Positions 1 through 9,254 of a DNA stretch of 64,000 nucleotides are shown here, piece by piece (position 1 is the stretch's first letter; each line of letters begins with the position of its first letter). Position numbers and translations under genes: made by a program. Source of the stretch: CAIQPS01 sp963843455 (GTDB taxonomy: Bacteria; Actinomycetota; Thermoleophilia; RBG-16-64-13); NCBI GenBank assembly GCA_963843455.1, contig CAWJKE010000016.1:310001-374000 (forward strand), in the 5' to 3' direction. The notes beneath the pieces are model-generated. The model searched no databases. It was not told where the DNA came from and saw nothing but the letters and a program-made list of their open reading frames with translations.

Positions 1-3000
1 CACAATACTGGTACGCACTCTGCTCTCCGTCGTTCCGGGAGAGGTCCTTGGAGAGGAACTGCCGGGTCTTCGGGTCGTAGGAGCGGGCGGAGAGGTAGTA
101 GAGGCCGGACTCGGAGTCGTAGCAGTAGGAGGCGTAGCGGAGGACCTGGCTGTTGGCGATGTCGGTCGCCGCTTGGCTCGTGATAAGGCTGGTGCCCTGG
201 CTCCAGATGCCGGTCCCCACATTGCCCGCCCCCTGTGGGTTCCCCCAAGCGTCGCAACGATAGGCGGCGAACGGGTTGCCGGAAGCGTCAAGCAATTCGA
301 CCACATCCCCCCGGTCGGTGGTCACCATACCAAAGACCACCGGAGTCGTGCTCGTACCCGGGTTACGGTAGACGCCGGCATACGGTCTGCCGTTCTCGTC
401 GTAGAGATAGGTGATCTTCCAGCTCGAAGTGTCGGTCTGGGAGGCCGAAAGGCTCCTGAGGAGAAGCCCCTCATAGACGAAGTTCGTGGTCTTGGTGACA
501 CCCCCTTGCGTCACCACCGACTGCGTGCGCTGACCTTGGGCGTCGTAGGTGTACGTGGCGGTCGTGGTAGCGGTGCCACTCGTGTACTTGGTCCAGCTTG
601 CCAGCCTCCCCGTCCCGGTGTGCGCGAAGGCGGTACGGTTGAGGTCGGTCTGGCTGTTGGTAGGGGCCTGCACCGTGCGCCACTTTTTGGCGGCGTCGAA
701 GAAGTAGTAGGTGGTGGCACCGCCGGTGAGGGAAGTGTCGAGAACATTCTGGTTGTAGGTGAAGCTGGTTGAGCCGGCCGTCTGGATGTTCCCGGCCTGA
801 TCGTAGCCATAGCTCTCGCTCGGGCTTCCGTTGGTCGAGGATGATGCCAGCCGGCCGTTCGGGGTGTAGGTGTAGGTGGAGGAGATCGCCCCAGCCGTCA
901 CCACGCTTTGGAGCTGCAGGTTGTCGGCGGTCTTGAGACCGCTTGTTGCGTCATAGGTGTAAGCGTTGGTGCTGGAGGCCGTGGAGAGATATCCGGAGCC
1001 CGCTCCTGAGTCCGGGCCCCACTGGCGCTGGATGCGGCCCGCTGAATCAAACAGATACTGCGAGTAGAGGTAGCGGGAGGCATCGGTCTGCAGGGTGGCT
1101 TTGGTCACCCGCTTGGCCGAGTCTCTGGTGGTTATGCTCCTTGTGACGTTCGGCACCTGCGGACTGCTCGTTATGGTGCTCGCCCGGCTGGCCTCGAGAC
1201 CATCGGCGCCGATGGTCAGGGTGGTGGAGATCAGATCGGATCCGCTGGTTCCCACCCCATAGGCGTCCGTTGTGCTCCCCGCCGTGTTCTGCGGATAGGT
1301 GAAGCTGTGGGTGAGGTTCTTGGTGTTGTCGGTGGAGGTGGCGACCCTCCCCAGGGAGTCGTAGACAAGAGAGGTGTCCTTGTAGGTGGCGGAAGGACTG
1401 GTGAGCGTCTGCACCTCGTGGTTCGGTCTCCCGAACCAGTCGTAGGTGAGGGTGGTGCGGTGGTTGTCTGCTTCATCCTTCTGGCTCATGAGCCCCGAGC
1501 CGCCGGACTGGTAGGTGAAGGTGCTCGTGTAGCTGGCCGTGGTCTCTTGGGTCAGTCGGCCGACGGAGTCGAAGATGCGGCTGGTGGTGAACCCGTCCGC
1601 GTCCTGGACGGAGAGCTGCCAACCCAGGGTGTTGTAGGTGTACAGGGAGGAGGATTGTCCCTGGGCCCCCGCCGTTATCTGCCGGCCCAAGAGATCGTAG
1701 GTGTAGTTGGTGGTGAGATTGTTTCCGTCGGTCGATGAGGTGAGGCGGTTGGCGTAGTCGTAGACCGCGGTGGTCAGATAGCTGGGGCTGGAGACCGAGG
1801 TCTTGGTATGGGTGACGTTGCCGACCTCGTCGTAGGTGTACTCAGTCCAGGTGCCGTCCGCCTTGGTCTGCCGAAGTACTTTGCCGTTGTCGGTGTAGGT
1901 GAGGGTGGTGGAGTCGTCTGCGGGCGGCGCGCTCTTCAGCGCCTGCCCCACGGCGTCGTAGGCAGGAGTGTTGTCACTGTTCACGTGTCGGGCGGCCTTG
2001 CTCAGGTCATAGGTCCCGGTGCAGGCGCCGCCCAGCCAGGAGGCGACCGCGTTGCCCCGGGCGTCATAGGCGGTCAGGGCCGGAAGGCCGGAGACCGTGG
2101 TGTCCGCGGTCTGAATGAGCCGACCGAGACCGTCGTAGGTGAGGTCCTGCGTGCTCTGGGGGGTCCCGGAGGGCGGCGGGGAGGAGTTCAGCCAGTGCTT
2201 CTGCTCGCTCACCCGCCCGGCCTTGTCGTAGGTAGTCGTTGTCCAGTTCGCCTTGGTCTGGGCGGCCTCGCCCGTCGATGTCGCCCAGGATTCGGTCTCG
2301 TGTCCCCAGGGATCGTAAGTGTGGTGCCCCACGACCTGGGTGCTGGTGGCCGTCCCCACGGTGGCCGTGAAGGCCGGGCCGGTGGAGGTAAGGCGGTTGC
2401 CCGCGAGATCGTAGGTGTTGGTCTCCGCGGTCTGCCCAGCCGTGTCCGTATTGGAAAGCAGGTTGCCAAAGTCATTGTAGGTCTGGGAGGCCGTGAGATC
2501 AGGGGACTGCCCATTCCCCAAGGCCACTCCCCGGGAGACGATCGTCTTCGGCCGGCCGTTCGGGTAGTAGATGTTGTTAGGTGCGGCGTCGGCGGGGGCG
2601 AAATCGGTCGTCGCCCAAACGCCGCTTGCCGGTGTTCCGGAAACGAGCGACTTCTGCTGGGTGAGCGCCCCGTGGTAGGTGGCCGACCCCACCGTCTTGT
2701 CGGCGTAGGTGTAGTCGGTCTCGGCCGATTCGGTCGCGCTCAGCTGTCGGACCACCTTGGTCAGGTTGCCCTGGGCATCGTAGCTATACTCGGTCGTGTG
2801 CCCCCGGGGATCGGTCACCGTCTTCGGTTGATCTTCGGTGGGGTCGGGATCGAGGTTCCGGGTCCAGTAGATGGTAAGGACGGCCGAGGCGCCACTCGAT
2901 GAGTCGGCGGGGTTGCAGAGGTTGGAGGCCGCGGTGCCGTTATCCACCCAGAGCACGGCCATGGCGTGTCCGGAGGCCCAACCCGCCCGGTCGACCACTT

Positions 3001-6000
3001 CTTGAACCGAGTCTTTTATGTTCGGGGAGTCATACCAGGTGCCGGCCGCCCAGGAGGAGGGCGCCCAGGTGACGTAGGCGGTGGTCATGGTGGCCAAGCG
3101 GGGCTCGTGTGTCCCGGTGACCCAGGCCCCGGGGTTGTCTTGGTCCTCAAGACCGAGCTTGGTATTAAGAAGAGCGGGGTTGCCGGTCGCCGAGTAGTAG
3201 GCGTAGAGGTGCAGCTGTGCGGAGGTTATAGTCGCCCCGGTGGGGATGCTCACATTCTGGAAGCGAAAACCGGCCTTGTCCACCGCGGTCCCGCGCCCGA
3301 CGGCCTCGTAGGGATAATCGGTGGCGTGCAGGGTGGTGTTGGCGTCGTAGGCGTCGTCGGCGTTGGCCGACACCTGGCTGGTCACGTAGCCCCCAAAGTC
3401 GGCATCCAGATCGGGGTAGGTATAGGTGGTCGTGCGTCCCAGTTCGTCTTGCTCGGAGGTCATGTTCCCCCGGTTGTTGTAGGTCCAGGTGCGGGTCTTA
3501 TTAAGGGGCGAGGTCTCCGTGAGGAGGTAGTTGCCGAGCGGGGAGTAGGTATAGCTCCAGGTCTCGGCCGCCTCGGAGGCCGTCTTGGGGTTGGTCTTTG
3601 AGGCCGTGGTGCCGGAGGGGTTCCAGGTGAAGGTCTGGGCGACGGCGGTGTGGTCGGCGCCCGAGACGGCGGAGGTCGAGTAGACGCGCCCGTAGGTGGT
3701 GATGGTGGCGCTTGCCCCAGCGTAGGCGATCTCCGCCCGAGCGTCGGGATTGGCGCTCGCGTCATAGTCGGCAAAACACACGGTGGAAAGCTTGCTTGGA
3801 CTCCCGGAGTAGGTGAAGCTCTCCGTCGCGCTTGTGCTTCCGGTGAAGGCGGTCGCCGTGATGGCGCTAAGGAGGCTCGAGGTAAAGCCGTAGGTGAGCG
3901 AGCGGGACGGGGTGCTTGGACTGCCACTAAAGGAGTAGGTGATGGTCCAGGGCGAGGCCGCGGCGTAGGTCGCGGTGCGGGTGCCGTTCGTGGTCTGGTA
4001 GACCGCCTGGGTAAGCTGGTGGCTCCCATTCAGGGTGAGTTGGATCTGCTGAGCGTTGGCGGCGGTGATCCTGGTGAGGTAACCGCTCGTCCAGGTGTAG
4101 GTGACCGTGTTCCCGTTATCATCGGCTTCGCTTATGAGCTTCCCGCTTGAGTCAAAGGCCAAAGTATTGCCGCCGGGAGGAGTGAGCTTCCAGTTGGACC
4201 CGTCGGGCCGCAGCGTCCCGGCCATCCCCGGGGGTGAAAGCCAGAGGGCGCTGTTCTTGATGAAGGTGAAGGTCTCCCCGGCCTCATCGAGATAGTCGAT
4301 ACGGCCGGAGGCCGCCAGAGAGACATTGAGGGAGCGCTCGAAACTGAAGCGCCACCCGGGGGCGATGTAACCGGCGGCGGTGCGCGTCGACCAGTAGGTG
4401 CGATCAAGCGCCGCCCGGGGTCCAAAGGAGGCGATCTCAAGATCGGTGGTGGTCACCTCCAGTCGGCCTTGGTCGAGGGACGCCTGGGCGGCGTGACCGG
4501 CGAAATCGCCCAGGTCATAGGGGGTGTGCCGGGGAGCGCCCGGCACAAAAAGGCCGGGGTTCTGGTCGGCGGCGTAGAGGCCGGGCAGGTTGATGTACTT
4601 AAGACCGAGGAGATCGTAGACGTGCAGGTTCAGCCGGCTTTGGGTGGCAGAGGGGATGGTGCTCCCGCTGGTAAGGAGAACCGTGCCCGCCCACTGGCCC
4701 ATGTACTTGCCGACAAGAAGGGCGTCCGGCCAGTCCTCCCCGGTCGCAAGTCCGGTGTAGAGGTAGGTGGAGGGGTTCGAAGATAGCCCGGCGGCGTAGT
4801 CGGCCACCAGTCCCGCGGTGTCGGGGCCGTCGGCGCCGTTCACGCGCACCGGGCTGCTGATATAGGGGACGGAGACGTTGGTATTCACCCCCACCACCAG
4901 CGCTTTGGTCGCCCCCAAGGTGGTGTGATAGCAGGTCTGCGTCGTCTGGGGGATGGGTCCGGCCTTGGGAGTGTAAAGGATGGGCCACTTGTTGTTGGCG
5001 GCCACCGCCCCCACGGTTACGGCATCGTGGAAGTCGTCGCTGGGGACGATCACCACCTGGGTCACGGTGCCCACTTTGGTCTTTATCTGGCCGGCCACCT
5101 TGGCGGCGGTGTCGTTGACATCGACACCGGTGAGTTTGGTCACCGTGGAGGAGGGCATGGCGTGTTGGACGGCGGTGACCAGGGCGTCGGAGAGGCCGAC
5201 CAGGAAGATGAGGTCCGGGTTCTGGTGCTGGAGTTCGGTCTTCACCGCGTCGTCGAGACCAGCGGAAGGGGTGAGAAGCAGGGGACCGCTGTAGGCCCGG
5301 GCGAGCGGCACGGCGCAGAGGGCGCTCGTGTAGGCGTTGTCGTCGCCGGGGGCGAGCACCACCGTCCCCCCGGGCACTCCGCCCGGGTAGGAGAGGCTGG
5401 TGATGCGAACCGACGTGTCGTAGCGATCCTCCCCCCCGAAGAACTCCGGCACGTAGGGATCATAGGCCAGGCCGTTCGTGCAGATGCCGGCGCGAGAAAC
5501 GGAGGAAGAGACGTCGAAGGGAAGCGCGGTGACCCCGGTGAGATCGTTGCCAAGGATGGTGAGATCGTCAAAGCCGGAGCCCACGCTTATGGCGTGGGTG
5601 GTGCTTGAATCGGCGCCTCCCCCCAGGCTGAGGGCGGTGAGGGTGATATGGGAGCCGCCCCCGCTTCCCTCCAGCCGGATCCCGTCGCCCGAGGCGGGCA
5701 TGCGCACATAGAGATCCTTGACGGTCACGTTGCTGATGGCGCTCGGGGCGCCGATCAGAAGGACGTGGTCTTGAGAAGCAGAAGCGACGGTGAGCTGGGT
5801 CGAGGTGCCGGCGCCTCTAAGGACGAAGTCGCTTCGCCCGATGTGGAGGCCCGTGGTTTTGAAGGTCCCGGCCGGCAGGACCACCACGCCGGCATCGGTA
5901 TCATCGATGGCCGCCTGAATGGCGTCCGTGTCGTCCTGGGCGCCGTCTCCGTGGACGTAGTAGTCGCCGGTCGGGTTGGTGGTTTGCATGCGAATGGCCG

Positions 6001-6811
6001 GCAGGTAGGTGATCTCAAAGGTGGGCCGGTTCTCCGGGGTGGGGCATTCCCGGGAGTCGATCTTGCGGTAGTCGTTGGTGTCCGTCGCGTCGCTATAGAT
6101 ACAAAAGCCGAAGTTTGTCGACCCGTCCGCATAAGCCTGGGCCGCCTCCGGGAAGCTGAAGGAGAGGTCCTGCGGGCTGCTGCCCGTGGTCGGACATTCG
6201 TTTGCGTGCAGGAGTTCGTAGGTGCTGGGGGCGCCGATGGAATTGTAGGTGCTCGACTCGGTCCAGTCCTTGCTCATCATGGCCACCCGGCATACCTGAG
6301 GGGAGTTGAGGTACTGGGCACTCTCGTGGAGCTGAAGGAAGGCGGTTTGCACATAGGCGCCGGTGAGGTCGGAGGGCAGGGTGAACTTGAGGTAGGCCCG
6401 CTGGTGCCCGGTCACCGAGCCCCGATAGCCGACGTTGAGATCGACTTGGGTACCGTAGGAGGTAGTGGGGTAGCTGTCGCTGGTGCAGGTGTCGGCCGCG
6501 GCCGCCGCCGGATAGATGGTGGGGTCGATGCTGACCGGGAAGACCCGGGCGGGATCGGAAAGCCAGGCGGCGGGCACGGTGTAGGTGATGGTGCTCTCGC
6601 CGGGGCCGGGGGTGACGGTCATGGCGGCCCCGTCACAGTAGGCCGGTTCCTCCACCTCGTTCTTCGAGGAGTCAAAGACCGCCAGGCCGCCCAGGATCAT
6701 GACGGGGCCTTCTTCCAGCATCTGGTAGAAGGCCCAGGTGCCCATGGAGTCCTCATAGAGAGTGAGGCCCGGGTGGCTGATGGTGAAGGTAAAGGTGCCG
6801 GAGGAGCCCCC
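1..6811 (-). CDS. RHS/YD-repeat surface protein, main body (C-terminus beyond window edge)
   Basis: One uninterrupted minus-strand frame runs from about 6811 off the left edge, more than 2,260 codons. Domains in order: a DNRLRE-type beta domain (about 6510-6025), a pectate-lyase-3-like beta-helix segment (about 5990-5560, with DDTDAIQAAI and VVVLPAGTF), about three cell-wall-binding repeats of the CW_binding_2 type (about 5445-4590, first one starting GGEDRYDTSVRI), an RHS entry segment (about 4490), a second DNRLRE-like insert (about 3290-2860), then many YD repeats such as YGYDQAGNIQ. The RHS-core hallmark YDPKTRQFLSKD lies at about 79-44, so the variable C-terminal tip begins at the window edge and is not visible. 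The body is in frame with the upstream signal-peptide ORF except for one base in a G run at 6807-6811. Proposed role (family knowledge): secreted, wall-attached polymorphic-toxin or adhesion protein. Confidence 0.85.
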
Positions 6812-7509
6812 GGACCGGCGAGGGAGATGGTTTCTTTGAGGCCGCTTCCAAGGACCTGGTAGGTGAGGGAGACCTCCGAATCGGCGGGCACTTCACTCGT
6901 GGTGATGGTCTCGGGGGCCGCTCGCGTGGTCTCGGTCGTCGTAGCTTCCGGTAGCGCGGCCGAAGTCGAGATCGTCGCCTCCGACAGGGTGTCACTGGTC
7001 GTGGTCCCCGCGGCCACCGGGGTGCTCGGGGTCATACCCTGCTCTGCAGGGTCCGTGGCCGCGTAGCTTGCCGTGCTTCCCGTTACCGTGGGGGCGGCAA
7101 AGACATAGTCCTTCATCGTTAGCTCAAGAGAAGCGCCTCGGTAGCTGAGGGAGACGACCGGAGCGGCTTTCGCATTCTTGGCGAGCTTCACCTTCATGGG
7201 GGTGGCGGCGGAGACGTAGCTTCCGTCAGCGGAAGGAACAAGGGAGGTGTCTATCTCCTTCCAGTTGCCCTTCTCGTCCTTGACCTGAATCGGACCGGAG
7301 TAGACAACGGCCTTGCGGGCTCCGTTAGAAAGCAGAAAGGTCTTCGAGTACTCCGTGCGCAGGTCGGTCAGTTCCTTGACCACCTTGGCGCTCGCGGAGG
7401 AACTCGAGCTGCCAGCGGCCCCGGCAATCCCAGGGATGAGACAAAGACCACCCAAGGCGAGGCAAAGGACGGAGAGCAGGACCCACTTACGAAGACCGGC
7501 GTGACGCAT
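6697..7509 (-). CDS. N-terminal part of the RHS surface protein (signal peptide; frameshifted from body)
   Basis: ATG at 7509 follows a strong ribosome site (AGGGAGGAG). The product starts with a charged n-region, a hydrophobic stretch (WVLLSVLCLALGGLCLI) and an Ala/Ser-rich cleavage region, so it should be exported. Residues about 45-235 resemble the N-terminal beta region of bacterial RHS wall proteins (NGARKAVVYSGPIQVKDEKG) and include a Thr/Ser-rich linker. After residue about 233 (ISLAGPG) the frame reads into low-quality sequence and stops at 6697. The plausible continuation (GSSGTFTFTISHPG) is in the neighbouring frame that carries the whole RHS body. Adding one G to the five-G run at 6807-6811 would join the two. 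It is therefore the 5' end of the same gene. I cannot tell whether the shift is a sequencing error, a real mutation or slippage. Confidence 0.8.
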   Translation of the reverse strand: MRHAGLRKWVLLSVLCLALGGLCLIPGIAGAAGSSSSSASAKVVKELTDLRTEYSKTFLLSNGARKAVVYSGPIQVKDEKGNWKEIDTSLVPSADGSYVSAATPMKVKLAKNAKAAPVVSLSYRGASLELTMKDYVFAAPTVTGSTASYAATDPAEQGMTPSTPVAAGTTTSDTLSEATISTSAALPEATTTETTRAAPETITTSEVPADSEVSLTYQVLGSGLKETISLAGPGAPPAPLPSPSATRASLSMRTPWAPGPSTRCWKKAPS

Positions 7510-7719
7510 GACTCCTCCCTCTTTGGCAGGCTATGTGCATCCGCGCGGTCAGCTTTGGCCTGGGTGCACCTCGGATCTTCCCCTCCGCACTCGATGCGGC
7601 TCCCAAGCTGGCTCGCTTGATGTATCTAACGCAGGATGGGGGGAGGAGATACTGAGACGGATCGAGGCGGTCATCCCCCGCGTGCAATGAGCGGAGGATG
7701 TCCATTGGCCGTCGGCAGC

Positions 7720-8267
7720 CTAGCGCTCCTGCGGATCGCCATGTTCAGCCTTCACGGCCCAAAGGGGCGTCGGTTTGGCGCCGATGCCCGGGAGGGCTTG
7801 CACCGGCGTGGCACCTTTGACTCCCATGTTCGCCAGGCGGGCGCGGGCCGACGGGCCCGATGCCGAGGAGGTCGCAGCACTGCCGGTACTCGGCCAGGGA
7901 ATCGCGCATGATCTTGACGGCTGGGTTGGCCTCAGGACCCTGTACCCCGGGCTGGCCGTTGTAGGCCCCGCGGGTGACCGGGTAGGTGGTGCCCAGGCGC
8001 ACGACCATCTCGTGGGCGTCGAGCGCCGTCGCCAGGTGCATGGCGGCGACGACGATGAGCGTGGCGTCGCAGCGATCTATGATCCGGGCCGGCCAGAGCT
8101 CCTTGACGATCTCGTTGAAGATCTCGCGCACCCTGCCCTTAATCTCAGCCGGGCATCGCGGCCGGATCCGCCGGCCAGCTTACGATCGGGGTCCTTGCGT
8201 GGTAGGAGCGCAGGGTCCCCTCCCGCCGGTGCTGCTCAATCGACTTCGGTGGCCGTCCCACTGGCAT
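7720..8267 (-). pseudogene. Phage terminase small subunit, P27 family (frameshifted)
   Basis: Three pieces in different frames together give a P27-family terminase small subunit. The N-terminal piece starts at ATG 8267 with the family hallmark MPVGRPPKSIEQH and ends at a stop after AAMPG. The middle piece (from about 8131) carries FNEIVKELWP and EANPAVKIMRDSLAEYR, the typical NPAVKIxRD motif. The C-terminal piece reads SARARLANMG and ends at TAG 7720. At least two frameshifts separate them, one near 8140 and one near GIGP at about 7865. The family recognises DNA for packaging; here it is very probably non-functional. It lies at the distal end of the island's leftward genes, where terS sits in PICIs. 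Confidence 0.75.
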
Positions 8268-8819
8268 GGCTTCTCACCGCCTTTCGTTCAGTCAGGTTCT
8301 TTCGGCCCTGGCTATGACGTCGCGGCGAACGGAGATCCCGTCCGCGGTCGGTTGACTGGTCACGATTTCCTCCAAAAACCGATTGAGGACTTTCGGCTTT
8401 TTCCGAGGAAGGCTAAGCGCGGGTATGCGGGCTCGACTTTTTGAACTTTAGATCCCCCCCTGGGGCTAGAGCCCTGGACGTTTCACCTGCTGCGAGGATG
8501 GTAATACCCCGCTATGCAGGGGTAATTAAAGAACACAGGCACTTCTCCATTCCCCTCGCAGTAGATACTTTCAGGACGGATGCCAGCACCGAGAGCCGGC
8601 CAACCCCAGAAGATAGCCCTTCCAACGAGCACAAAACACACTCGAAAACGCTTCGAAACAGCCCGTTTTTTGCATGTTATTCGCAGTGAACACCGCCAGA
8701 AGTGACCCATGCCAATACATAGGCTTCCTGCAACTGACAGGGTAGTGACCCCAGTGACCCATGATTCAGGTCCCGATACGCGAGATTTCTCACATCTTTC
8801 GGCCAACTGGAAAGTGACC
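8268..8819. other. 552-bp non-coding stretch between terminase remnant and small ORF
   Basis: No convincing gene was found on either strand; the short open frames have no recognisable protein features. The stretch is richer in A/T than its surroundings around 8520-8700. It contains a small hairpin at 8505-8524 (TACCCC and GGGGTA around an 8-base loop) and, at its right end, the GTGACC repeat cluster listed separately. Position and content suggest a replication-origin region of the island, by analogy with staphylococcal islands where ori follows rep. This is inference. Confidence 0.5.
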
Positions 8820-8834
8820 TCACTTGGGGTCACT
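8701..8834. repeat. AGTGACCC iteron-like repeat cluster
   Basis: The octamer AGTGACCC occurs directly at 8701-8708, 8744-8751 and 8753-8760 and inverted (GGGTCACT) at 8827-8834. A 7/8 copy (AGTGACCT) lies at 8813-8820. The copies at 8701 and 8753 share the longer AGTGACCCATG. The last two copies face each other across a 6-base spacer and overlap the stop codon of the small ORF. The cluster sits beside an A/T-richer stretch and just downstream of the replication gene. Iterons of the island's replication initiator are the likeliest reading; regulator binding sites are the alternative. Confidence 0.55.
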
Positions 8835-9254
8835 CCCTAATTCCAGCCCCGAGTAGCGGGCCCGCCCGCCGGCCTTTCTGCGTGAGTGGCCGAAGACCTG
8901 GTAAGCGAGCCGTTCACGACCCGCCAGTGCTTCTTGCAGCCGGGCAAGGTCACCACTCCAGTAGGCGTCGTGTAGGGTGCGCTCACACTCTTCCCACTCG
9001 GGGGAATCGAGCGCCAACCCTTCGGGCCACGCCTCTCCGATCCGGCGCGTGGATTCCAGGAGTAGTTGGTCGGCGCGAGCCTCGTAGTCGAGCAGGTCGA
9101 GCAGCTCCGCCTTGTGTTCCCGCGCTCCGTCGAGGATCGGCTCGGGTAGGGGGTGGCGCGTGGGGTCGATAGCTTCAAGTCTGACGTTCGCGCCGTCCTT
9201 CGAGGCAATCACCCAGCTCCGGCGGCACGCCTCCAAGACTTCGCGGGCGCTCAT
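8820..9254 (-). CDS. Hypothetical island protein following the replication gene
   Basis: A 144-residue acidic, Leu/Ala/Arg-rich protein with no signal peptide or membrane segment. The ATG at 9254 overlaps the stop of the replication gene as ATGA, which implies translational coupling and decides the start over an in-frame upstream ATG at 9311. The N-terminal part (SAREVLEACRRSW, then HKAELLDLLDYEAR) has the feel of the short helical modules often encoded next to Toprim or primase genes in mobile elements, but I do not recognise a named family. The central region is rich in Trp and Glu, and the C-terminus is basic. An accessory replication or packaging role is only a guess from position. Confidence 0.7.
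   Translation of the reverse strand: MSAREVLEACRRSWVIASKDGANVRLEAIDPTRHPLPEPILDGAREHKAELLDLLDYEARADQLLLESTRRIGEAWPEGLALDSPEWEECERTLHDAYWSGDLARLQEALAGRERLAYQVFGHSRRKAGGRARYSGLELGSDPK

Noticed and set aside
1808..2902. Long plus-strand ORFs across 173-6862 (up to about 400 codons)
   Set aside because: They are antisense to the RHS frame, rich in Gly/Val/Arg with no known domain; the minus-strand frame has clear RHS, DNRLRE and wall-binding features.
8505..8524. Hairpin TACCCC/GGGGTA as a terminator
   Set aside because: Short stem with an 8-base loop and no T tract on either strand; left as a note only.
8483..8833. 116-codon minus ORF in the island's non-coding stretch
   Set aside because: No recognisable protein features; it runs through the repeat cluster and overlaps the small ORF.
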